DNA of 64,000 bases, taken from the NCBI RefSeq assembly GCF_019200975.1, contig NZ_JAHTMR010000004.1, positions 248,001 to 312,000 of the forward strand, written 5' to 3'. The DNA comes from Pseudomonas sp. PD9R (GTDB lineage: Bacteria; Pseudomonadota; Gammaproteobacteria; Pseudomonadales; Pseudomonadaceae). Made by a program: the position numbers and the translations under genes. Below are positions 1 through 8,900 of the stretch, piece after piece. Position 1 is the first letter of the stretch. Each line of letters starts with the position of its first letter. The notes under the pieces were generated by a model, which saw only the letters and a program-made list of their open reading frames with translations, did not search any database and was not told the DNA's origin.

Positions 1-365
1 GCAGTCAGCGCTTCACTGCCAATATCCTGAGTTTTGTACTTGATTGACTTGACCGCTTGGATGGCAGCTCCGTAAGCCCTGATGTGCTTTTTCTTCGATC
101 GCTTACTGTAGGTTTTCATTTCCTTGTACAGCGGGGGCGGGAGCTTGGCTTTGGTGGGTTGGAGCTCACGCTCGATGAATAGCGCGGAAGGTTGTTTGAG
201 TGGCAATACCTTGCGCGTGAGTTTGACCATGCTGTCCTTGAACTCATTCAACGGGCAGTAGTTCACTGAGTTGAGCAGCTTCTCGGCGAGCGCGCGGTCA
301 TTCGGCCCTTGGTCGAACTGTGAGAGCCAGAGCTTGGCTTTTTCCTTCTGACTAACCTGCTGCAT
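1..365 (-). CDS. Partial unidentified gene, third gene of the OLD/helicase cassette
   Basis: An open frame starts at an ATG at 363-365 and runs off the left edge (121 codons visible, C-terminus missing). The protein begins MQQVSQKEKAKLWLSQFDQG and is lysine-rich around residues 70-95. It starts 75 bases after the helicase stop and on the same strand, so it is probably co-transcribed with the OLD nuclease and helicase. The layout (WLxxFD start, later PSALFIERE and a GSE motif at the visible end) reminds me of the phosphoribosyltransferase-like PRTase-CE proteins of bacterial conflict systems, but the catalytic part lies outside the window. That assignment is a guess; the existence of the gene is well supported. 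Confidence 0.7.
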   Translation of the reverse strand, partial: MQQVSQKEKAKLWLSQFDQGPNDRALAEKLLNSVNYCPLNEFKDSMVKLTRKVLPLKQPSALFIERELQPTKAKLPPPLYKEMKTYSKRSKKKHIRAYGAAIQAVKSIKYKTQDIGSEALT

Positions 366-440
366 AGCCTGTTTCCTTAAACGTTCAACCCACCTCATTT
401 TCCGATGTGGTGCCTTTGGCCAGCATTTCCAAGTTCGTAG

Positions 441-1859
441 TTATCTTGGGGGATGAAGGATAGGAGTTTGAGAGCAAATGAGGAGCTTCTTTGCCCCACG
501 GGTCATCGCCACGTAGAGGTTCTTAGCGTTCATCTCATCTGGTTGCAGGATAACTGCAATTTCAGCTTCTAAGCCTTTGAGCAACAATGTGCTGCCTACC
601 GCACGACGTGACAGTGGTCGGCCGAGCATACGATTTCTTTCGCGAATTTGAGCTGCAGCGGCGTACAGGGACTGCCCTTCTATCGTCGCAACTCTCAACG
701 CTGCCAGGCAACAGCGCAGTAACTCGGGTCGGTATACATGCGCCCCCTGTTGTCTAGATAGGCATTGCAGAAGCTCGGCCGCGCTACCGTGTGTCAGCGT
801 GTCGAGGAAGGTAATCGCGCAGTGCTCAGCCGGAGTCGGAGCAGTGCGATTTCGGCCATTGCGAATGATCTCAATCCTAGGTAAAAACGCGGCCGCGCCA
901 ACGCCCGTCATCACACTCGCTGCAAAATTAACAAGCTGATTCAGCGACTGCTCTACGGTGGGAACGAAGGTTCTGGCGAATGATATGAGGTCTGGAAGAT
1001 CGACGCTCTCGACGGTAGTGGCTCCAGCAGTTTGGCTCGTGAGTCGCTGGCGGCCAGCAGTGTTTCTGGAATCCCCAATTATCAAGGCCGATTCGCCATC
1101 CTGAAGTCGCACCAGGGCAGCTGTGCGTCGTTGAGCATCAGCTGTAGCAGCCTGTATTCGCACCCACTCGACTTCATCGGGCGCCGTCCCCAAGTCAATA
1201 GGCTGTCCCGCTTCCAACAGCCCTCTTGCCTGAAGTAGCCACCTCCCGAACTCTTCTGTACCTGCTCGGCGCCACCTCCAAGGGGTGCTTAGAGCCCCGA
1301 TAGGAGGGAAATGAACGATCACCTCAGCAGCCCAATCGACAAGCCTGTTTCCCCCAAAGTTGAAAATCGCTTGCATCGGGTCGCCCAAGACGTAGGTGCG
1401 GAGTGCTTGCGCCAACCAGGTAACGATCGCATGTTGTGCTTCATTGCAATCCTGATATTCATCGACCAGCAAATACGCATAGCTGGCCTGCAGTACGCTA
1501 TCAAGATGGCGTCCACTCAAAAGCGCAATCGCGGAGGCTCGAATAGCGGGATAGTCATGACTGGGATTTTGCAAAAGCATGATCGCTGGGTCATGCCCGC
1601 TTCTCGCCGGAAACCGACTGATGAGCTTCATGGTGAAGCCATCTAAGGTTGCAATTACATACGATGCATTCGGGATGTTCGCTCGTGACATTCTGGCGCG
1701 TAATGCTGCCACCCCAGCGTTGGTGTGGGTCAAAATCAACGCAGGTTTGAGGCCCATATGCAGTGCCAAGGTATCGGCAATGAGCTGCGTTTTTCCACAC
1801 CCAGCAGGCGCCGTGACAGAGCCCCGTTGGAACGCCAGAATATTGATCTCAGGCGGCAT
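441..1859 (-). CDS. UvrD/PcrA-like superfamily 1 helicase (GajB-like partner of OLD nuclease)
   Basis: A 472-residue SF1 helicase or NTPase. Walker A is APAGCGKT at residues 17-24, motif Ia is ALILTHTNAG (about 40-49), Walker B is DEYQD at 133-137, the Gln-containing motif III is GDPMQAIF, and motif VI is YVAMTRGAKK near the C-terminus. I place the start at the ATG at 1857-1859: it overlaps the upstream OLD gene by 11 bases and puts Walker A 17 residues in, as usual for this family; the frame is open further upstream but that part lies inside the OLD gene. At 472 residues it is close to GajB of Gabija (known to be about 490). Known role of the family: a helicase-like partner that senses or unwinds DNA for the class 2 OLD nuclease. 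Antiphage function is inferred from the pairing. Confidence 0.9.
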   Translation of the reverse strand: MPPEINILAFQRGSVTAPAGCGKTQLIADTLALHMGLKPALILTHTNAGVAALRARMSRANIPNASYVIATLDGFTMKLISRFPARSGHDPAIMLLQNPSHDYPAIRASAIALLSGRHLDSVLQASYAYLLVDEYQDCNEAQHAIVTWLAQALRTYVLGDPMQAIFNFGGNRLVDWAAEVIVHFPPIGALSTPWRWRRAGTEEFGRWLLQARGLLEAGQPIDLGTAPDEVEWVRIQAATADAQRRTAALVRLQDGESALIIGDSRNTAGRQRLTSQTAGATTVESVDLPDLISFARTFVPTVEQSLNQLVNFAASVMTGVGAAAFLPRIEIIRNGRNRTAPTPAEHCAITFLDTLTHGSAAELLQCLSRQQGAHVYRPELLRCCLAALRVATIEGQSLYAAAAQIRERNRMLGRPLSRRAVGSTLLLKGLEAEIAVILQPDEMNAKNLYVAMTRGAKKLLICSQTPILHPPR

Positions 1860-3576
1860 GAATCCAATCCCTAATCCTGTTGATGATCGCTTGGGAGCCT
1901 GGGTTCGCGTTAGGTAAGTCAGGGCCAATGATGTTCTTGGCAATGTATTCGTAGGTGGTGACAGATTTGTACCAGCCGTTCTTTCGGATACGTGAAGCAC
2001 TTCCGAGAACGCCTCGGACCAATGGCGAATAGGGCAAACCCGGTCGTGAAGCTTGAATCATGTCTAGCGAAAGTGCATTTTCCGACTTCTCACGGATGTG
2101 CGCTGCCACGATGTCAGGCCCCCTGACTTCGAGCGCTTTGGCCAACAAGGCGTCGATCGCCAAATCGGACAGGCTAAGGAATAGCTCGTCCTCCAAGGCA
2201 CGACCTTGCCCCCATGTTGCTGATTGACCACCCGCAAAGTGGAAGGCATCTCGAACAGCTGGGGTTGGCGGTTTGTCAGCGTCAACGATCACGAAAACCT
2301 GGTAGCCCAAGCTCAACAACGCACTGCCTCGCAGATAACAGTTGTCGGTACTTCCTCCGCTTACGTTTACGTATGCGCCTCCAGTGGCCAGAAAAGAGGG
2401 AAACCTCTGTGCCCCCCAGAACTGATCGAGCCCTCGCATAAGACCGACTTCGCTTGCACCCTCGCATACGATGATCCGCTTGGCCAAAAACGCCTCAGGG
2501 TCAGCTCGAAGGGTGCTCTGAACGTCATCGGTAATGCCTGCCTGACGAACCTCATGGAATCCAATTTGAGCTCGAACAACGAAAAGTTGATTGCCCGAAA
2601 GCTCGCGCAGCGCCACGGGCGAATGGGTCGTAAGGAACACCTGAAGTGGCGGTTGGGGCTCCTTACCTCCGAGAGAATCCATGAATCGAACCAGGCGGTG
2701 CGGTTCAAGACCAAATTCCACCTCATCAACTAACGCGATTGAGGCAGCTTCAGCGGCTCGGCGTTGAAGTCCGGCCACAAGCAAACGAGATGAGCCTGTA
2801 CCTAAGGAGCGCAACGGTATCCCTTGCTCGTTGTGCAGTGCGATTGCACCATCCCCGATGGACACTGAGTGCGCATCCAGGAGCGCTTGTGCGAATACAC
2901 CCACTGGAACACCAAGGTTTCTGGCTGTTTCCGTGACGACCTGAAGGGGCTGTTGAAGCTGCTCACCCGCTTGAGCACCGAAGTTATTTCGCGCCTCCCT
3001 CGCAGCATTTGCGAGCGCCTCCCCTAATGCCGGACGCTCATCAGTGAGCCGATTGAGGATCGAGTTGCGACTCCACGACAAATTTGTGTTCGCGAAGCTA
3101 CCAATACGCGCAGGTGCGATGCGGGAGCGATCTTTCCAGGAAAGGTTGCGCTCCAGACCTTGCTGCTCGGCCCGATTGGAGAAGAGTCCCCATAATGGCT
3201 CAAGGTCGCTATGAACGATCAAGCGTTGAGTCAGAACGGTCTCGATGCCAAACCGTGGCTCGTCTTCGATGGCACCAGATGCAGCATCGAAACCACGTAG
3301 AAAGTCGCCGTAGCTATCAAGATTGATCAGGTCGTCGGGCAGATCGCCCAGTGTAATTGAGATAGTGATCGGCGCATTGACGTTGAGGTTGTAGAAGTCG
3401 TTGTCCCCAAAGGGGGCACTGCGCCTGGCGCCTAGGCAAAGCTCAACGGCATCCAGAATGGTAGACTTTCCGCTGTCACCCGGCCCAATTAGGCAATTGA
3501 ATCCAGGGGAAGGTGACCAGCTCAGCTGTTGGATCGAACGGAAGTTCTGTATTTCTAGCTTGCGAATCCGTGCCAT
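1849..3576 (-). CDS. Class 2 OLD family ATP-dependent nuclease with TOPRIM domain (GajA-like)
   Basis: A 575-residue protein with an ABC-type ATPase split around a dimerisation region, then a TOPRIM nuclease domain. Visible motifs: Walker A GPGDSGKS at 31-38, signature-like SLGTGSS at 257-263, Walker B ALVDE at 281-285, H-loop TTHSP with His318, TOPRIM glutamates in CEGASE (Glu372, Glu376) and the DAD metal motif at 432-434. GajA of Gabija is about 578 residues with the same order. It overlaps the helicase gene by 11 bases, the arrangement that defines class 2 OLD proteins. Expected activity (family knowledge): metal-dependent DNA cleavage or nicking controlled by nucleotide binding, giving phage resistance. 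All key residues look intact. Confidence 0.93.
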   Translation of the reverse strand: MARIRKLEIQNFRSIQQLSWSPSPGFNCLIGPGDSGKSTILDAVELCLGARRSAPFGDNDFYNLNVNAPITISITLGDLPDDLINLDSYGDFLRGFDAASGAIEDEPRFGIETVLTQRLIVHSDLEPLWGLFSNRAEQQGLERNLSWKDRSRIAPARIGSFANTNLSWSRNSILNRLTDERPALGEALANAAREARNNFGAQAGEQLQQPLQVVTETARNLGVPVGVFAQALLDAHSVSIGDGAIALHNEQGIPLRSLGTGSSRLLVAGLQRRAAEAASIALVDEVEFGLEPHRLVRFMDSLGGKEPQPPLQVFLTTHSPVALRELSGNQLFVVRAQIGFHEVRQAGITDDVQSTLRADPEAFLAKRIIVCEGASEVGLMRGLDQFWGAQRFPSFLATGGAYVNVSGGSTDNCYLRGSALLSLGYQVFVIVDADKPPTPAVRDAFHFAGGQSATWGQGRALEDELFLSLSDLAIDALLAKALEVRGPDIVAAHIREKSENALSLDMIQASRPGLPYSPLVRGVLGSASRIRKNGWYKSVTTYEYIAKNIIGPDLPNANPGSQAIINRIRDWIHAA

Positions 3577-3869
3577 TGGCGCGCCTCCATGCGATAAGAA
3601 CGATACTCGGTCGATACCTCACAGGAGCATAGCTTCTGCCACCTGGTAAGCCACTAGGGTGCCGAAGTCGAGCTATTCATGTGAAATAGCACTTCACGGC
3701 CAGATGCCAACATTCGACCTAATCAGCGATAGCATCAGATTTGACCAGCACGCTTTGTCACCCTGATCGGCGAAGAGCTGTCCATTTCTGCCGGTGGCGA
3801 CACGTAACAATAGGCCAATAGCAGATACGCACGGAGGGATAAATCCCCCCCGAAACTCATGAGGTTAGG
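3577..3869. other. Intergenic gap between OLD cassette and orphan gene
   Basis: About 290 bases without a credible gene. It should hold the promoter of the minus-strand OLD cassette. A short imperfect hairpin (GGAGGGAT / ATCCCCCC, about 3831-3850) follows the orphan gene but has no T-tract, so I do not call it a terminator. Confidence 0.4.
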
Positions 3870-4637
3870 TTAACCAGCCGGGCTAGATGTCGGTTTCTTA
3901 GGTTGGCTCTTTGCGCTATCTCTGGTTTGAGCTTTAACAAACCACTGTGGCGCCCAAGTCACCGTATCGTCGTTAATCTCGTGTGGGATGGATTTCCAGA
4001 ACTCGATGATCGTATCTGAAAGCTCATCTAGCTGTTGGTCCGTTGCAGTGAGGTCCGTGTGATCCATCCACGTGAATTCTGGAAGAATTTCGTCGATGGG
4101 GGACTTCCTCAAAAACTCTGGATGGTTGGCTTTCAGCGTTTCGAAAGCACTGCCATCACCATGCTTATAGACATTGATCACATAGCGATACGTACTGAGT
4201 TTTCGCATGTAGTCTGTGTTCTGTTTGGCTAGGCCCGTAGCGTCCAGAAGCTCGGCAATTTCGTCGAAGTTGGCTGACCATGTCTTCTTGAGGACTTCCT
4301 CACCATCGTGCCAATGCCTAATCTCCTTCACCAGCCAGCTACGTAGCTTCTTATCCCACTCATGGAGCATGCCGGCGATTATGCTCAGCCGAGTTTGATC
4401 GCGCATCTCACTCAACAGCCGATAAAACTCGACGCTATGGTCGTAGGCGCTCTCATAGGCACTTCCCGGATCGTCTCTGCCTGAATCGAAATATGGGGCT
4501 TGATCTTCAAGCCACCGTTCTCCCACTGCGTCAGCCTCTCTGTCTATGTCGTTGAACTGCGAGAGCAGCCTGCCTTTCGCTTGCTCAAGGTAAAAGCGGT
4601 TTTCTTCTATTACTGACTGCCGAAAGGGCTCCCACAC
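3870..4637 (-). CDS. Orphan protein of unknown function in defence island
   Basis: A 255-residue hydrophilic, probably all-helical cytoplasmic protein. I do not recognise the family. RYVINVYKHGDGSAF (middle of the protein) loosely resembles the basic Arg/His motif of HEPN-type helical domains, but that is only a resemblance. The longest frame begins with GTG at 4635-4637 and lacks a ribosome binding site. A better start, the ATG at 4685-4687 preceded by AAGAG, is in another frame (MTEQISKNKKSPQFFF) that meets this one at a TTCTTTTTC run around 4643-4651. One base gained or lost there would join them, so the true N-terminus may be MTEQ..., or the gene may be frameshifted. Its place between two defence modules suggests a related role. 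Confidence 0.6.
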   Translation of the reverse strand: MWEPFRQSVIEENRFYLEQAKGRLLSQFNDIDREADAVGERWLEDQAPYFDSGRDDPGSAYESAYDHSVEFYRLLSEMRDQTRLSIIAGMLHEWDKKLRSWLVKEIRHWHDGEEVLKKTWSANFDEIAELLDATGLAKQNTDYMRKLSTYRYVINVYKHGDGSAFETLKANHPEFLRKSPIDEILPEFTWMDHTDLTATDQQLDELSDTIIEFWKSIPHEINDDTVTWAPQWFVKAQTRDSAKSQPKKPTSSPAG

Positions 4638-4879
4638 CTGAAAAAGAACTGTGGGCTTTTCTTGTTTTTTGAGATTTGCTCAGTCATAGCTAGCTCTTGG
4701 TTGGGGATATGAGTTGGCTGAGGCGTGAAAGGTTTGCACAGCATAGACAGTCCGGAGTGTCCTCTCTTCAACGGCCGCGCTTCCATTGCTCTTACCATTA
4801 GGGAATGATCCGGAGGCGGCAGGGAGTTGAAGGCTTCCGAATCGCGACATGAGTATTAGGTATGTGAATGGATTAGCGA

Positions 4880-5842
4880 ATGACCAAGGAAATTGAGCGA
4901 AGCGTTGAAGGCATACACCAAGAGCTGAAAGGGAGCGAGCTGGATTTTTATGGGAAGGATGACAATTCGCTGAAGTATTTTGTGCGACACATCAGCGCTC
5001 GTTTGGCCGAGCACCTGAACGCACAGAAGCGGCGCCAAGAGGATGAGTCCTTCGATGTCAGGTGGTCCTTGGGGGTCATCGGCTGTGTCAGCATCATCCT
5101 TGCGATCACGCGATCTGCAAGTAGTGACATTGAGTGGCTCAGTCAGCATACGTTGGCGTTGCGGCTGTGGGCAGTGGCGCTGAGTACGATTTTCGTCGGG
5201 GTCTCGCTGGAGCGCTCGACCTTGGTCAGATCGTTGTGGCGCTTCTCGGTCACCAAGTTTCTGCTTTCGCTGATCTTATCAGGCGCCATCTTTTATGCTC
5301 GGGGGAAGGCGGCAGGCTTCGTCAATGGGGTTTTTCACGTTGATGCTTCGGCATTCCCAATTACCTTGGTCATGACCACCGGACTGGTGTTGTTCAAGCT
5401 TTTGGTACCTTTCGCCCTGGCGGTGGCCGGAATGGCAGCCGCCGCGCATGTTTTGTCCGTGCTGGCCTGGCTTAAAGACAAACATGTCGGTAGCGATCCT
5501 TTTGCGGCGGTACCGCTGTACTCACTGTTGTTCATCGGGGTTTCCGGGGTGATCCTGTTTTTTGGATTGAGTTGGTCGGGAGGGCAGTTGAATGACAGCC
5601 GCTTACCAGAGAAGGTGTATCTGATGGCGCATGCGCTGGATTTTAATTACGCGCATGAGTGCGCAAACGTCGACCCCGCGCGCCCGGTGGTGTTTCTGGG
5701 CAGCGCGCAGGAATCAGTGCTTATAGCGCCTTATGGCCTGGAGGATTTTGACTTTGGCACCTTCTTTGAGGCATCAGTGATTGTGCCCACCGACTTCACC
5801 CGAGAAAAATGCGATTACAAACCACCGGTGGTAAGTCATTAA
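4880..5842 (+). CDS. Polytopic membrane protein of unknown function next to STAND nuclease
   Basis: A 320-residue protein with a charged N-terminal segment (residues 1-58, rich in Glu, Lys, His) and about six hydrophobic segments near residues 61-78, 93-109, 123-140, 159-176, 177-198 and 210-230, then a roughly 85-residue soluble tail. No known domain is recognised. The start is the ATG at 4880; its ribosome binding site is weak. The gene ends 71 bases before the giant ATPase gene on the same strand, so they may share a transcript. It could be an inner-membrane partner of that ATPase, but this rests on position only. Confidence 0.72.
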   Translation: MTKEIERSVEGIHQELKGSELDFYGKDDNSLKYFVRHISARLAEHLNAQKRRQEDESFDVRWSLGVIGCVSIILAITRSASSDIEWLSQHTLALRLWAVALSTIFVGVSLERSTLVRSLWRFSVTKFLLSLILSGAIFYARGKAAGFVNGVFHVDASAFPITLVMTTGLVLFKLLVPFALAVAGMAAAAHVLSVLAWLKDKHVGSDPFAAVPLYSLLFIGVSGVILFFGLSWSGGQLNDSRLPEKVYLMAHALDFNYAHECANVDPARPVVFLGSAQESVLIAPYGLEDFDFGTFFEASVIVPTDFTREKCDYKPPVVSH

Positions 5843-5913
5843 GCGAGTGGAAATGAAAACCGAGAGTGTCGGCCGGCCACCGAAACCATCAGTTGCACTA
5901 GGAAAAATGCGGC

Positions 5914-8900
5914 ATGAATGATGATCTAAAAGCTCAAAGCAACCCCTTCTCAACTGGTGGTGGTGGGGTTAACTTCGAAACTCGTGTGCAAGCTGCATTT
6001 GCCGTCGCGTTGCTGGCAGGCTCGCCTCTGCCTTGCCTACCGTCCAGTGCAAAAGCGCAGCAAATCAAGTTCCAGAACAAATACGACGGGGTGCAGACCG
6101 ATGACTTTGTCGTCGTCGCCGGCGAAGCGCACAGCACTGTGAGCAGGCTTTATGCGCAGGTTAAGCACGAAATCACGACCAGTGACGCTGAAGATTCAAT
6201 GTTTGCGCAAGTGGTGAAGGGGGCTTGGGCGGATTTCACCAGTGATACTTTCGATCCGCAAAACGATGCGATTGCGTTGATCACCGGGCCACTCCCCAAA
6301 CTCGATGTAAACCATACATTGCCCGTGCTCGAGTGGGCTCGGTACTCAGCAAACGCTGATGAATTCATCCGTAAATCCCAGACCAAAGGCTTCACCAGCA
6401 AGACCAAGCTCGAACGGTTACGCATCTTCAAAAGCCAATTGCAATCAGCCAACGGCGGTCAGGAACTCAGTGACCATGAGCTGTGGAGCTTTCTAAAGAT
6501 CTTTTACTTGCTCTCCTATGACGTGGACGCCAAGGCGTCTGTGGTGGCCAGCTTGCTGGGAGCGTTGATCCAGTGTCATTCGCACCAGCCTCCCCATCTG
6601 GTCCTGGCGAAAGTCATCACGACAGTGCAGGAATATAACCAGAACGGGGGCACGCTTACCCTTGATAATGCACCGCCAGAGCTGGCGACGTTATTCGCCA
6701 GACCTGTCGCACTTGAACTTGATAGCGACATTGAAAGGTTGCGCGATCGCGGCGAACGTATTGTTTCCGGAATATCCAATTCGATCAACGGGACGCATAT
6801 TCATCGGGATGAGCAGTTGGCTGCTATCGCCGATGCTTATAATCCAGGTGGCTTCCTTTTCGTCACCGGGGGGAGGGGCGCCGGCAAATCGGGCATCGTC
6901 AAAGACTTTGTGTCCGTCAGACTTCAAGACACGGCCGTATTTTATCTTCGCGCAGAAGATCTCGATAAGTCCCACCTAAACGACGTTTTCACTGCGTTCG
7001 GAATGCGTTCAACCCTGAGTCAGATTGCTGGGCAGTTAGCGTTGTTGAGTAAGAAGGTTTTGGTGATCGAGTCGGTGGAGAAGATCCTAGAGCTCCAGCA
7101 TCAATCGGCATTTATTGATTTACTCAACTTCATCAAGGGCCAACAGGGCTGGACCATTATTGCCACCGGCCGCGATTATGCGTACCAGCAACTGACGTTC
7201 AACTATTTACAGCCAAGCGGCATTGCTTTCAGCAGTGTCAACATCGAAGGCTTTTCAAAAGATCAGGTCAGTCAGCTTTGTGAGCAGACCCCAGAGCTAA
7301 ACGCCCTGACTTCAAATGAGTTGCTCTTCGACATTCTGAAAATCCCTTTTTTCATCGATTTGGCGGTCAGAGCGATTGGTAACGGTGCGCATTTTAAACC
7401 GCAAGATACTGAAGCAGAATTTCGGACCATTGTCTGGGACTCAGTGATTGCGAAAAGCACAGAACGCAAGGCCGGCATGCCGGGTAGACGCAAGGCTACG
7501 TTTATTGCCGTGGCCAAGCTGCGCGCCAAACGCATGGTCTTCGGGGTGAGGGACGCTGAGTTCGATGCGGAAGTCATTGCCAAGCTAGAAGAAGACCATC
7601 TCATTTACCGGGACCCGCGTACTTCGCTGATCAGCCCTAGTCACGACGTTTTGGAAGACTGGGCGCTGGAGGAGTTCATCGAGGGTGAATACATTGACAG
7701 CGAAGGGCATCCCGCAAATTTCCTGACCAACATCGGCAATGAACCCGCAATCAACCGCGGATTTAGACTGTGGCTGCACCACAAATTGAAGTCACGCAGA
7801 GGGCTGAACGGCTTTTTGGAAACGATACTTACAGATGGGGGCATCGAAAATTATTGGAAAGATGAGGCGATTGCGGCCGTCCTGCAATGTCCGGATCCCC
7901 AAGACTTTTTAGTCTCACTCAAGCCTCTGCTACTGCAAAACAAAGAAGACATGCTGATCCGTTTCTTCTTCATATTGCGGATCACCTGTCAGCGCCCCGT
8001 TGAAGGAGACAATGTCCCGCTTGGCATAGATGAAAAGACTGGACTGGCCAAAGTGTTGCTCTTAAGGCCTTATGGAGATGGGTGGAATGCCTTGGTTGAT
8101 TTTACCTACGCCGCCAGGCAACAGCTGGCCGAGCCGACGTGTACCCAAGTCGCGGAAGTGCTGAGCACTTGGTGCGAGCAAATAAATATCTGGGAGGAGC
8201 TTCCCCACGGCTCGCAATGCGTCGGGCTGCTAGCGCTGTTTCTGCTTGAACGCATCAAGGATGACTACCGGCGTGACTCACTCAGGAAGAAAATTCTTAA
8301 GGTTTTATTGAAGGTCTCGGCGGCGGTCGAGCAAGACTTTAGTGCCTTGGTCGAGCGCGACGTATTCCGGTCCAAGAAGCGCTCAGAGCGACCGAGCTAC
8401 GTGGATGAGCTGACTCAGTTGGCGCTGATGGGCGATGCTATGCCGATGCTCTGCATGCGTAGCCCAGATTTCGTCATCCGTTTGGCGCTGCATGAATGGA
8501 AGAGGGAGGAGCCTGAATCTGACCCCTCGTGGCCCATGCCGCGTCAGCGACTGGACGTTGAGGAATCCTATGGGCTAGACGTCGAACGTGGCTTTTCACC
8601 TGCCAGCGGCGCCAAGGGCCCTTTCAAATATCTGTTGAGGCAACATCCCAGAAAGGCTTTGGATTTCATCATCAACTTGTGTAATACCACGGCACAGAAG
8701 CAAGCCGAGTCAGAGTTTGGTGCACGTTCTGAACAGACATTGGGGTTCGGTTTTACCGAAGAAATGGCCGTGGAGCGAATTGAACTGCAACTGGCTGATG
8801 GGCATCGCGTGCTTCAGTATGCTTCCCCGCATCTCTGGAAAGGCTACAGGGGGCATTCCACGTTACCGGGCGTACTGCAATGCGCGATGATGGCATTGGA

